Shown here: in pieces, positions 10,070 to 23,500 of the stretch | Layout: the number at the start of each line of letters is the position of its first letter | How positions within the stretch are numbered: position 1 is the stretch's first letter | Source: Rhopalosiphum padi | Lineage: Eukaryota > Arthropoda > Insecta > Hemiptera > Aphididae | DNA length: 64,000 nt | Reading direction: 5' to 3' | Assembly: GCF_020882245.1 (NCBI RefSeq) | Contig: NC_083597.1 | Location: 60,800,152-60,864,151, forward strand | Made by a program: the position numbers and the translations under genes | The notes under the pieces: generated by a model | Databases searched by the model: none | What the model saw: only the letters and a program-made list of their open reading frames with translations | Told to the model about the DNA's origin: nothing

Positions 10070-13000
10070 AAGTTGACCACCCCTGTTATATGATATAAGT
10101 ATGTTTACACTATAGAGTATAGTGTATAGACTATAGTATAATAAGGTCCATTGCTTTCATAGATATAATAAGGCGTTATAAAGGTACATCTCTAGTGATC
10201 TAGTTATACTATTTATACATTAATAACCTAGGCTGTTTTATATATGTGTGATTTACCCATAGGCTATATTATGATCTATTATCTATATATTATTATTATT
10301 TATTAATAATGATCCACAACCAATATATTATATACAATAATACCTATATATACTATATAGGTATGCAAGTATGTTGGTACTTACCTACTGTAAATACAGT
10401 TCTACACATACAAATAAAAGTTATAACTTATAATTAATTAGAGGTTCCCAAAAATCTTATTAGGTGTGTCAAAAAAAAAAAAAAAATAAAACAAAATCTC
10501 TAATGGGTAAACTATTATTTATTATATAGGTAGTATATATATATTAAATCATGCATAATGCATAAATAGACATTTAAATCTACGTGTATGTACTAAGTAA
10601 AAATATATTAATTTATTCAATACTGTTTATAGTAAAACATGCTACATTATTGCTATCTATTGTTTTCATAGCACTTTATGAATTGTCTTCAATACTTTTT
10701 AAGAGGAATGACTGACCTTTATAGTTATATTCTGTGTTATGTCCGTTACAGGTATTATGTTGGTATAGGTACTTACATAATGTCACTCAAACTCAACTCC
10801 TAGAGTCGAATAACCCATAATAGCTATTAGCTATACACGTTTAAAGAAACCTATAGGTTTTTATCTATAGATTTACAATAGTAAATAGGTACTAATAAAC
10901 ATTGTATTAAGTTGCACTAACCTAATGTAACGTATACAGTATTTGTATTGGCGTATTGTTAAATAATTAAATTGTATAGTATTTTACCATACAGCTTATT
11001 ATGTCCTAAATCCTAATGCAGTATGACAGTATGTTTAGTCAAAAATCTATTTGCACTTACGCTTTATAAAATAAATTATTATTAAATATTATTTAATCGT
11101 TATTTTATAAAAGTCGATTTAAACGCATGATGGTTTTCAATCGTTAAATTCAAATCTTGAATAAATTTCTAGTCAAGTTTTAATAATTTTTGGCTATTTT
11201 ATAATATTATAAAATTATTTTGAACAATATATAATGTATTTATACAATACAATATGTATTACGCATGTATACTTAAATACATTTCAATGTATAGTGTAAG
11301 GTATTACACTTATGTACATCAGCTATTGGCGGTTCCATTAAAACTAAGGCACCTGGCAAAAGTTAAACACTCATACGGATAGTAACTATACTGAATAATG
11401 AATACTGATATAAGTTTTCGTTACAAATTAAAAGTACCTTTACATACAATAAATACGGTATTACACTAATACAGGTACATAAAATGAGTTTCATGTATCT
11501 ATTAAAATTTTACTCAGTTAATTTAAGTTTCGTAAATTTTAGATTCTAAGCCATTTTTTTGTATTTGACGTGACCATTAGGATCAGCGAAAATATTTCAA
11601 TCTTTAACCTTGAGAGTTGAGGGTGGATATTGATTTCTGGTTTAAAATTAAAATATTAAATATAGTTAATGGTACTTTAGTGAGAGGGGTCAAAAGTTTT
11701 TATCAAAAAATTAATACTATTATATATAGCCTTGCAATTTTTACTAAATATTTATAAAAACATTTTCTTCTATATACTTTTGGGGTTTTTAATTTTTTTT
11801 TTTTTGTAAAAAATAAGTCGATAAAATGTTTACTATAGGTTAAAAAACACATTAATATAATAAAAGAATCCTAAAAAGTTACTTTACTTCTACACTTAAA
11901 GCAATTTAAAAATAACAAAAATACATATGCATATAATATTTTTCTTTATACTGTTTATAATATGCTTTTAAAAATTGTCTACATCACGAACATTTTTAAA
12001 TTATTTATTTTAAAAATATTTTTGATTGTCGATTTTAATCCTTAAATTTAAAACTCTTTTTACAAGGTTCTTATTACAGCATTCCAATAATATCAAAAAT
12101 ATAAATGCGCAATTTTATTTTATTTCAAAATTGGATAGGTACTTAATTGATAAATGACAATTTTTAATCAAACCAATTTTAGTTATTGAGTTATAATTTT
12201 TAATCAAAAAATATTAACCACGTGGTTTTGAAACTTTTCATTGATTCATAGGTATATTGTTATTTTCTATGTACAATCACTTTTTCAAAATAATTAGGCT
12301 AATTTTGAGATACACATACCATAAACCCTTAACACCGTTCTATTGGCGATATCATGGCACATTTTTTGTTTTTATCGAAAATAGATAAAATAAAAACTAA
12401 AAGAAAATGTTTTAAAAATCCTATTATGTTTCTAAAATGCTGAAAATCAAGTATTTATATCAGTTATTTATTTTTAAGTTACACCAAAAAAATAATATTT
12501 ACATTGACAATATAACCAATTCCTGTTTCTCCTTAATATTTTGTTTGTTTTTCTTGATCATTTTTAAAAATACTATGCATTTTTAATTTATACCTTTCAA
12601 AGATCCTATTTATCTAACAATTTATCCTTAAAATTCGAAGCCTTTTTTCAACTACTTTTTTCGTATATTTATAGACACAAAAAACTCATAGATATCATTG
12701 TAAAATGAATACACTTATCAATTTATCATTCAGAATCTAATGTTATACATAGTTATTTGACAAGTTACTTGACAGTAAATATTAATACATTTTTAATTCA
12801 TTAAATAAATTCTTGAAATAAAAATATACATATTATTATTATAGGTAGTTATAATCTAATATATAAGCCTAAAGCCAATACTGCTATACTGTAAAAGTGT
12901 AAAGTAATCATTTTAAATTATCTTCTGAATTTCCTTTTGATTAATCCTTTTTATTTTAAATATTAATAATATTTTTGAATTATTTAAGTGGATACCTACT

Positions 13001-16000
13001 CGATTTAATGTTTACTACAAAATATATTAAATTGTATAGCCGCATATAAATTTTTTTATCAAGTAAAAATCTTAAAAAATGTACAAACCTATGAATTTAC
13101 CGATAACCCAATCAAAGATCCGTTAACAGTAAATGTGTACGATAGGTTAACATAACTGTTTATTAATTAATATGATAGTAATAATTTAAAACAATTTTAT
13201 AAATAGAATGTGAGTAAGTAATCGGTAAATTGTTGTGAATTTTTTACTCAGGGCTTTTTTTGTTTTCATACTAGAATTTTGTTCCTGATAACACAAATTA
13301 TTATCCCTGTCTGTTACTGTATAATATTTAAACTAGTACCTAACTTATTATTTTACATAATTTTTCATTAAAATGTTTCATTATAAATTTTATTACTGTA
13401 TTCTGGTTTATAATTTGAATTTATTTAATAATTTTTATTCATTCATTTTGACTAACGAAAATTGTAAATAATAGTTTATTTATTAATTAATATTAATATT
13501 ATAATGTTTACCTTTATGATTAGGTACATCATCAGATTATGCCATTGTTTTTAACTTAAGAATATGTACATTGCACAGTACAACTAGTTAACGTTAACAT
13601 TAGTTGAAGGCACATACTCTGTAGTATTATGTTGCCTACGAGTCTTGCCAATATTGTTTTACAGTTATTCAAGTTTTTTTTAAACTAAACAGAGACTGAT
13701 AATAGAAAGCCGTAGTTGGTAGGTGTACTAGGTAGTAGGTAGGCTATACTAAATAATCTAGAAGTACCAGGTTGGTATTGCATATGGTCAGTATACGCCG
13801 TCAACATTTTCAGTGCAGTTGTGTAAATGTTTCTGATATTTTTTTAGTATTAATTTTTTTATTTTTAACTTTAATGGGACGAACTTGAGAATCATGAACC
13901 AGGATACTAGGTACCTATATAATATATTTTTCAAATTCTTAAGTACAGTATATATAATGTATTTATAACAAAAGGTAAAATGTATTTATAATATATTTAA
14001 AAATCTTAAGTATAGTGGCTAATTGTATACACATAAAATATCTATCTATCTATATATATATATATTATCAAGTTCAAATGCAACATATTTATTTAATATA
14101 CATATTATTATTAGAATTATTAAATATTTCATGTATATGTTATAAACTTAAAACTTATATAAAATCGTAAATACTTTTATGAATACATACAAATAATATA
14201 TTATTTTTAATTAAGAATATAGTATTAGTTAAATTACATAATATTAAATATTGTCTTTATCTAATTTGCTTATACGTGTATTAATAGAGTTATGTATCTC
14301 TGTATATTGTTAACTATATCTCTGTGTAATCAATCAAAATAATGAATATAATATCACAACTTCACCTGTAATTTAATATGAATTTTATGTTCTGTAAACT
14401 AACGTCTAACAATTCAAACGTATTTTTACTAAGGTATTATTTTTTATTTAAATGTTATTAATTATGCACTATAAGTTATAACGTATATAGAATGACTATT
14501 TTAAAAATAAAGAAAATAATAAACTAAAAATTAAAATGAACTCATTATCTTAAAAATTATTATTGTTTAATATTTATAAAAATATTATTTTTACTATTTT
14601 ATCATTATTATTTTTTACTTTTTAAATTATGAAATACGTTTTTAATTCCATACTTCTAAGAGTTTCGATGTATAAAAATTTAATTTCGAACACATTTAGT
14701 TAATTATAGGTATATCAATTAAGTATTTATAGCTTTGATTAATAATTGAGTAACATAACCTGATATTTAAAATATGGGTCTATTACTTCGGGGATCTAAA
14801 GTTTAAGTATTGAAGTATTGTGAAGAGCAAAAAATTAAAAAAAAATTTTTAGGTAGGTATTTTAATATTACTTATGACTTATTATAGTATATATTTTCCA
14901 AATTAATGTTAAAAGCACAAAATAAATGAAATGTCATTAATTATAATATTCCATTTAATCTGTCCTATAACTTTGACAATTTTAATTTAATATTTTAACT
15001 ATTAAGAAAGAATGTAACAAAAATCTTGTATATATATATAACAAAAAATATTTGATACAATATATATGTTTAAAATAGTGTACCTAATGATAATTTAATT
15101 ATTGTATGAATATGTTTTGGCATTACCCATAGTAGACTAGGACAGATTAGGTTTAATATCATTATTATGATTTTAGTAAATTTGATTAGTATACATGATA
15201 GACTTAATAAAACACTGTAATAAACAGAATAATTAATTTATTTAACTTTAAATAAATTTTCTTATAAATGTAAGTTAAAGACACAATATATCTGATTTCA
15301 GGTGCATGTAAATTTAAAATGAAAATTAGATATTAAGTTTAGATAAAATTATGTTCTGATTAAGACTCTTTATTTTCGTTTATTTTTTAAAATTTTATAA
15401 GTTGTTATTGCGAATTTTTCAAATGAATATCTATGTAGTCGTAAACAATTTTTGTATTAGTTGTAAACAATAGTCAATATTGCATAATATCTATGAATAT
15501 ATGGCTGTATCTGGAATGGTTCCAATACCTGAAAAGTGAAAAGTGACAATTTACATCCACTTATAAGTAATGTTAAAATGTTGTTGAAAAATTGAAAATA
15601 AAAATAATTGGGAAACCTGTATTTCTTGTATTTTAATATTATTCAACATTTCAACTAGGTAATATAAACTAAGTGACTAAGCATAAAATTTAATATAATT
15701 TTATTTTTTTATATTTATATTTTTCAAATTATTGTTATAAGTTATAATTATCTAAGTATAAAATATTTAACATTTCAATTGTCGAAATTAATCATTTAAA
15801 AATTTAAAATTAAAAAAAAAATTGACACGTTTTATTAATATCTATTATAAACGTAAATATATTGATGAGTATAACAGATTTTAAAAAAAATATGTATATA
15901 GTTATAGAAATAGTGTGAATATAAAATACTAAATTATTATTCGTTCTATTATAGGTACGTTTGTATTACATTGACGTATACAAATAATTCAAACTTAGCG

Positions 16001-17725
16001 ATACACCATGCTAAAAAATTAAGATGATAACAAAAAATACAAATATATAATACCTATCACCTACCCATGCATCTGTCAGTATTTTATTTTAATTATATGT
16101 ATATAAATTTGAATAAACATTCTAAAGAAAAACTATTTTAACCAATAAAACGGTATTATAATTTTTTTAAACACCTAATCAGAAACTCGAGGCCTATTTT
16201 TCGTACATAGCCCATTATTTATGTTTCTAAAAATTTTGGACAGGTCAACTCGTAATTCAATTTCGAGATACTAGTCACAACGCTGAGTTACAAAAACGAT
16301 CACTTGACGTCTTCACATTAAATAAATCAGCGGTGAGCTAATGATCCCTTAAACTTGGTTTATGATTGGTTCATTACATTTTAGTGAGCCATTAAATTAA
16401 TAAATTTTTTATGTCACTTGCCACTTGGTAATATTGTGTTTTAATTTTGTACAATACTGAGATAGCTATCTCACATATAAGTTAATAAAGTGTTAAAAAT
16501 AATAATTATCCTGAAATTAATAATTTATTATGATTTACTTGAATTTCCTTTTTATAATATACAATATTCAATTAAATCGCGGAACTCATTAAATTTCATT
16601 TGAAGAGTGCGAACGTTATTTATAATTACATTTTTAATTCCAATACGCGACTCAGTTTATCATAATTTATCCAGATATTATCACATTTAGATAGCATTTT
16701 AAATTTAAACATAGAATTGAACACAGATTTTTAGTAAACACCACAATTATATCCAATATTAATTTTTGTATTTATACTGTCAGTATTATTGTATAATTTA
16801 TAATTTATTGTATTTTTTCATTAGATATACCTTTCAATATACTTAGGTCCTAACTTAGGTCGTGACATCATATTCGGTGACTTAATGGATCATGTATATG
16901 TATGCATATAGTTGCTATTGAATATACGTTTTTGAATATCCGGTTATATTTACTTTATCTATTGATTATTGTTACCTAATTGTCATAATTAGTGATCATC
17001 ACTAATCACTATCGATTTTTTGTCTTGACTCTTAGAGGACCATGTTTCTTCGAACGATATAGATAATAGATGCTATAAATATAACTATTAGTATTAATTA
17101 TACCTATTGGACTTCGGAATCATACTGTTGAACAAACGTACAATTTATTATCAATCAAGACATTATTCTGAATATGTATTAAAATAAATAACGATGTTTA
17201 TAAAAATACTGATTGCATATCGTAATAATATGTAATATTTATAAATTAATATACCAACACGAATTTGTTATCTAATTGCTCAAATAGAGCGGGGGACTTA
17301 CATGAGCGTAATATGAATCCCCCATGACCTTTTTTTTATACATACTTTATGTTTACAATTTCGGAAGCTTTGAAAGGTCTCCAAAATCTTAATAAACATA
17401 TAAGCTTTCTTATTAAATAATACAGATAGATATACTATCATAATTAATACCTAGTCAATACTGTCTTTATCCTATTGGTAACCATATTATATCTATATCA
17501 TGAATTGAAGTTCTCCCCCTACAATATTTGTGCCATTATTGTTATCTGTGATTAATTATTGGGTCAATACAATCTTATTTTCACTAATATTTCAATAGTC
17601 TCTTGTTGTTATTTTTATTATGATTTCCTATATCAACAAATACACCAAAATTGTGTGCCCAGTATTTTTGATTTTCCATAAAAAATAATATTTTTTTATC
17701 GTCAACGTTAGTCCTTTAATGATTT
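10070..17725. other. Long AT-rich region without recognised genes
   Basis: About 7.6 kb with no ORF of protein character on either strand. It holds AT microsatellites (for example 14041-14067) and fragments of dispersed repeats: 14260-14500 resembles 44280-44510 inside a Crag intron, and 12340-12520 contains wording like the inverted form of the repeats at 23.4 and 33.2 kb. It could be upstream intron or regulatory sequence of the sugar transporter gene, but nothing shows that. Confidence 0.4.
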
Positions 17726-17727
17726 AA

Positions 17728-17910
17728 AGCAGGGGTTGGCAAGTAATTTCTATTGGAGTTCGGAAAATTAAAATAATAAATAAATGAAGCCCAGACAAAA
17801 TAATTTTTTTTTGTCAAATCTTTATAACTAATTAATTACATAAACTAATTGTGATATTTTGACTGGTCAATTTTCTGCCTTCCGCGGTTAGGTAAATGCA
17901 ATTATCAGAT
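17728..17910. mobile_element. Possible hAT transposon end, truncated
   Basis: The sequence CAGGGGTTGGCAAGTAA starting near 17730 resembles the terminal repeat common in hAT-type elements (CAGGGGT..GGCAA). No matching inverted end or target duplication was found nearby, so this is a fragment at best. Confidence 0.3.
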
Positions 17911-19911
17911 AATTTACAAATAATTCCTATTTTTAAATGTTAGTTTTCATAAAAAAAGGTTTCAACTTAACAAGTATTCATAGCGATTTAATACATTTTT
18001 TTTTTACAGTTCGTATAATTTTTTATATTGTACCTTGTACCTATAGTAAAATATTTACAATAATAGTTAAACACCGAAACATTAACATATTTTATTCATA
18101 ACCTATACTATTTGTGATTGTAACTTTCATTTTCTTATTTCTATGAAGTCTATATGACTATACTTTGCATAATTAAATAGAAAATAGTTATTTGCATGTC
18201 AACTTTAACTGTGTTGACTAAACAGTTTCTCTGGCAGTTGTAATATATTATATACAATATACATAGGTACTATATAATTAAGATTGTTTAAGATTCGTTC
18301 CGAGTTAGCATTCTAAGCGTGTAATTATTATGAATCAAAAATGTTAAGAGTATCTAGTATGGGTAAATCACACTATAGATTAATTATTCAGTTGATAATG
18401 ATATAATATTGTAATATAATTTATGCATTATATTTCTAAATTTTTAAAGTTATTATTGATACAAATGCACACTTGATACTATGTGCAACCTAACGAGTTT
18501 GAAACGGGAATGGGATACTTTAATTATACATTATGATTTAAAACTTAAAATTACGGGTTGTTATAAGTCTATTTCTCACACAACAGGTTTGTCTTAGCTT
18601 TCTAATAGAATCATTTTTAATTTGATCCCATCGAAGTACAACAAATGACAGGCGTTGCCGTTGTACGTATTGGTATGACGTGCACAATTTTAGACTCGCC
18701 CTACATTGACCTTAACACCTCTCGTACAAGAACATAATCTGCATGATAATCATTTTCCACGAACAAAATGAAATTTCTAAAGTAATATAAGTACCATTTC
18801 AATCATTGCGTCTTATTGTTAATGATTTAAAAAATGATTTAACTTAACATGAACGATGGCGAGACGCCAAGATAGCTATAAATATAATAATGAGGATAGT
18901 AGATAAGTAGTAAGTATACGTATAATAGGTAGACACTTTTTAGAATAATTATGAATATTAATCGCAATTACAGTTTTTATATTAATTTTTAGGTTTACAC
19001 CTAATTTACCAAATAATTAATAAATAATGTTTTTCTAATAAGCTATTCAATAATTCAATTAGTAATTTATCATAGATCATTGAGGACTTAAATGATTAGG
19101 CTATAGTGCTATACTGTACACCAGAAAAATAATTGTGAGTTAAATAAAGCGATGAATATGAGTTATGCATTTTATAATATGTATATTATATTAATATGTA
19201 CTATATTTATAAAATGTAATACCTACAATAATAATATAAATATTTAACTAGTTATAATTTTAATACTTCAGAGTAATAGCTTTTAAAGTTATTAATCGTA
19301 CATTTTAAAAGTTAGCTAAATATCGTTACTAGAAACTATAAAGCCCAGATGCTGAAAACTTTTGTATCTTTTTAAAAATATCATATATGATACATTTCTT
19401 ACTTAAAATATGTTACAACAACATACAAACCTATGTATCTATTATTTTTTAAGTACACTTTTTAGATCATTTTTCGAAGTTTTAAGAAATTTTTTTACTG
19501 TTATACACCAATTTTATTATTATAATTATTATTATATATTATCAGAAGTAGTTTAAACAAATATAATTATATACATGATACATCTATAATAATATTGTAA
19601 AAACCATGGCTTTTAATTTTACACACGTCACACATCCTGCAACATATATAGGTATTTCATGTAATAGTTTTAAAGCCTTAAATTTAAGATGAATGTTCGA
19701 AGTCTTTCAGTAAATGTTCTAAAAGGTATGAGGTAAAATAAATTGAGAAAAAAATAATCTAACATAATAGGTACTTATGATTAGCATTTCTATTTGTGAT
19801 TGAAAGTATAATATGTGCTTATAGTACCTATACTTTATAGTGATTACTCAAGAGAAAGTATAGGACTAAATTTCTTTCTGAGTCTGTAAAAATATGAAAA
19901 TGGCACCTATA

Positions 19912-20370
19912 TTATAGAGGACATTATATACATATATATGTTGTCTCTGTATTATTTACGTATATCATAGAAAATTTGCGTTCAGCAGAACACATTTCAT
20001 GTTGTTAGCTTTAGCCTTTAATATTTGAGTCAATTTACCTATTATCAAACTTAAAGGTAAGAATATTATCCAGGACATTTTATATGCTTTTATTGATATA
20101 ATAATTTTAAAGAGAGTTATACATATTATGTAAAATATTATAACTTTAAAATGTTCATCATAACTCACTTTAAAATGATAATAATATTCACAAAAGCATA
20201 TGACATGTCCTGGATAATATTCTTACCTTTAAGTTTGATAATAGGTAAATGTAAATTGACTCCAATATTAAAGCTAACATAATAAAATATGTTCTGCTGA
20301 ACGCAAATTGTCTATGATATACTACGTTAGGAAGACAAATGAAACACATGCGAGTGTAAAGTCTTTTATA
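19912..20370. mobile_element. Foldback MITE with long inverted repeat (family member A)
   Basis: Two arms of more than 100 bp (about 19972-20090 and 20190-20310) are near-perfect reverse complements, sharing for example GAATATTATCCAGGACAT and the motif TTCAGCAGAACA. The outer ends carry weaker copies of the AGAGGAC/GTCTCTGT termini seen in the elements at 51.4, 59.2 and 60.1 kb. ORFs on both strands here are only translations of the arms. The element lies just upstream of the first readable sugar transporter exon. Confidence 0.75.
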
Positions 20371-20579
20371 ATATCTATCAATAATCAATTAATAAAATAT
20401 TTAACATATATTATTTAATATTTATATATTTTAATAAATATAAATAAAAGTTACACGATTAAATAAAATAATTTGTATTATTATTATTATTAATGGTAGG
20501 TTTATGGTATAGTATATTAGTATTAATTATATTATTAATATGTTATAATGAATTAGGTACATCTTTTATTTGTTTTTAG

Positions 20580-23500
20580 AGAGAGAACCGAGCCAGTATT
20601 AATAAGTGATTTGGCAGACGATTGTTCTACTCAATCCGCTAACTGCCGTATTGCTCCAATTAAAGCACCTACAAATCAGAATAACAATAATAATAACGAC
20701 ATTAATGTCTTCAGAACTAAATCGAAGAAAACATTCAAAAATGCTTTACCACAGGTTGGTTTATTATTTGTATGAGTTTATTATCTATACTGTCAGTGGT
20801 TCGATTTTCAAACGAATACTATTATTATATTTATATAGTATTTAATATTACATTTTACAGATTAATCATTGTTAAAAAATTCAAAGGAGTGTATAATTAT
20901 ATTATAATTGTCATTCAAAAAAATATACTTCTGTGTAAACTAATTATAGTTATTATACTAATACAAATAATACAAAATATAGTGACTGGATTAATATTAA
21001 TAAATAATTATAATACTTAGATAATTTTTATATATATATATATTTTAAATGTCGATAAAAATTTTTTGTTTATTCATAAAGTCCGAAAGTTAAGTCTAAG
21101 GTTTTTTATAAGTCATCCTTACCAAAATTAAAAAAATATAATTTTGCGTAAAGCTATATCAATTTTTTATGAGTATTTGAAGTAGGTACATGCAAATTAT
21201 GAAGCAATTGAATCCGTATATCAACAACGATTTATCTTCAAAAATAATTTTGTTACGAGTATTTTGTTGTAATTTAAAATATATTAATCTAGTTGAAACT
21301 TGAAATATTCTACTATATTAGGTACTTAAATTATTATAAATTTATATTTTATACATATTTAAATTTTTTTTAAAATATAAAAGCGTTAAAAATTATAGAA
21401 TTTTTTCAATGTTGATAAATAAATAATATAATAATTTTTTATAAGTGTTTTAATTTCAAATGTTGGAAAAATTCTGCAAAATCGTGAAAGTAATAAGTAA
21501 TAAAATAAACTTAATTCAAATTATTTTGATAAATTATAATTAGATATGATGCAAGTTGAAGGTCGTAGACTCATCCTGTATTTAAATAATACAATAGAAT
21601 CATGATATTGAAGATTCATTTTCCGGAATTTCTACTATATAAGACCTTGGGAATTGTAATTTATTGTTTAATGTAATATTTACAAAATAACTATAAATAT
21701 TATAGGTGTATAATGTATATAATAATATACTGTTTTAAATTGTTTATAATAAAAGTGAATATAAATAAACAACGTAATATCATTATCATTACTTTAAATT
21801 AATTTAATAACTGTTAACTTATCGGTACATACCTAAAAATTATAATATATAAATAATTATTTTTTTTAATAATAAAATAGTAGATAATATACAAAGTTAT
21901 ACTGGAGACTAGAGGTAATATTCGTTCTATTTATATAATCAAAAATAATATTTGTTAATTAATTAATTTGTTATGCATGATCTGTATGTCCAGTTGTCCA
22001 CAGTCCTATTTCATATTTAAAACGGAGCAATATATAAATAATATAAGCATGGATATTTTTAAAAAACTAAATAAGTAAATAATGTCAATAAAATTATATA
22101 AAAACTAAATAACCATCAATAAATTGTAGTAGGCACTTAAATTCTTAGAATAAACAATAAACAATAAAAAGTAAAATCTAGGTAAAATACTAGGTATAAA
22201 ATAATGAATAAATTATTTGAGTAACTCGAGCAACTCGACAATGAACATTATTGTAAATTGATATAGATATTTGAATTTAGTATGTGACCATCGTAATAAA
22301 AACCGCTAAAAATAATATTTTAAACATTTTTAACAAAAAATCGTAGAATGTAATACAAGAAGATAAGTATAAATACCTATTCTAATAGTTAAATAGTAAT
22401 GTATAGTTGAGAGTTAAGCGAATCAAAAATAAAAAATGGACAAGTAGATAACCACTGCTATATGATATAGGTGTACATTCTTATGTGGTAGGTCACTGTA
22501 ATCGATTTGTTAATTTGAATTCAATGATAAATCATTAAATACGAAAAAATATCCTGCGAGGATGGTTTACCAGTCTACCTATAATCTAGATCACTATAAG
22601 TACCTATATTTTGTGATATATTAGTTTGATATAACATTATAGCTAATAGTTATTTATTTTACTTTTAGTAATATGATAGGTCAATATATCTAATTTTTTA
22701 GTATTTTTAGTGTTTCCAAAGACGATAATTAAATGAGTTAAGAAAATGATGCACTGAAAACCTACAGTAAGACATTAAAAAGTTACCAATAATACTACAA
22801 AAAAAAAAAAAATTAATAAATAACTTGAAATTGTAAAAGTTCAGCTTAAAATAATTTTTAATATCGAAAAATAACTTATTAGTCAAATAAATGTATTCTT
22901 AGAACACCTAAATACAATTTATTATCTATTTAAAACAATAAATTAAAAACTGTTTTATTAAATTTTAAGTATCTGTTATTATCATATACATTAATATACA
23001 TACTCAATAACATGTGTATAATTTGCTTTATTATATAATGTTCTTTTACTTTTCAGAAATATTTACCGATAAGGTGATAACGTTTAACTAGGTACGAAAA
23101 CATCTATAGTAATTTTACTTTAAATTGATAAATACGTACGTTATTAATATTTTAAAAATGTCAAATAATGTCAAATATAAAAGCGAAAAAAACTGACATA
23201 AAAGTACCAATAATTCAAATTCTATACATTTCTAGCCTGATCGACGGTCGGCTAACAGAGAAAAAAAAAAATTTGTCATTATAAATGTACACAATAAGTC
23301 GTCAATAAAATGCTTCAATCTTCAACTCAGAGAATGGTTTTGGATAAACAATTGAATCTATTTTGTAGGTACTTTACAGGCCAAAGTTCCCAATATTTGA
23401 CAAAAATGATTTTGGTTTTTGGTGTAATCTGAAAATGAATAACTATATATACTTATAATTTTCAAAAAATATTTTTATAATTATTTTCTATTTACGATAA

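Noticed and set aside
17290..17330. GGGGGA...TCCCCC pair as a hairpin or terminator
   Set aside because: Isolated six-base match with no surrounding structure; eukaryotic context gives it no clear role.
19965..20388. Minus-strand ORFs at 19965-20168 and 20188-20388
   Set aside because: Translations of the two arms of a foldback MITE.
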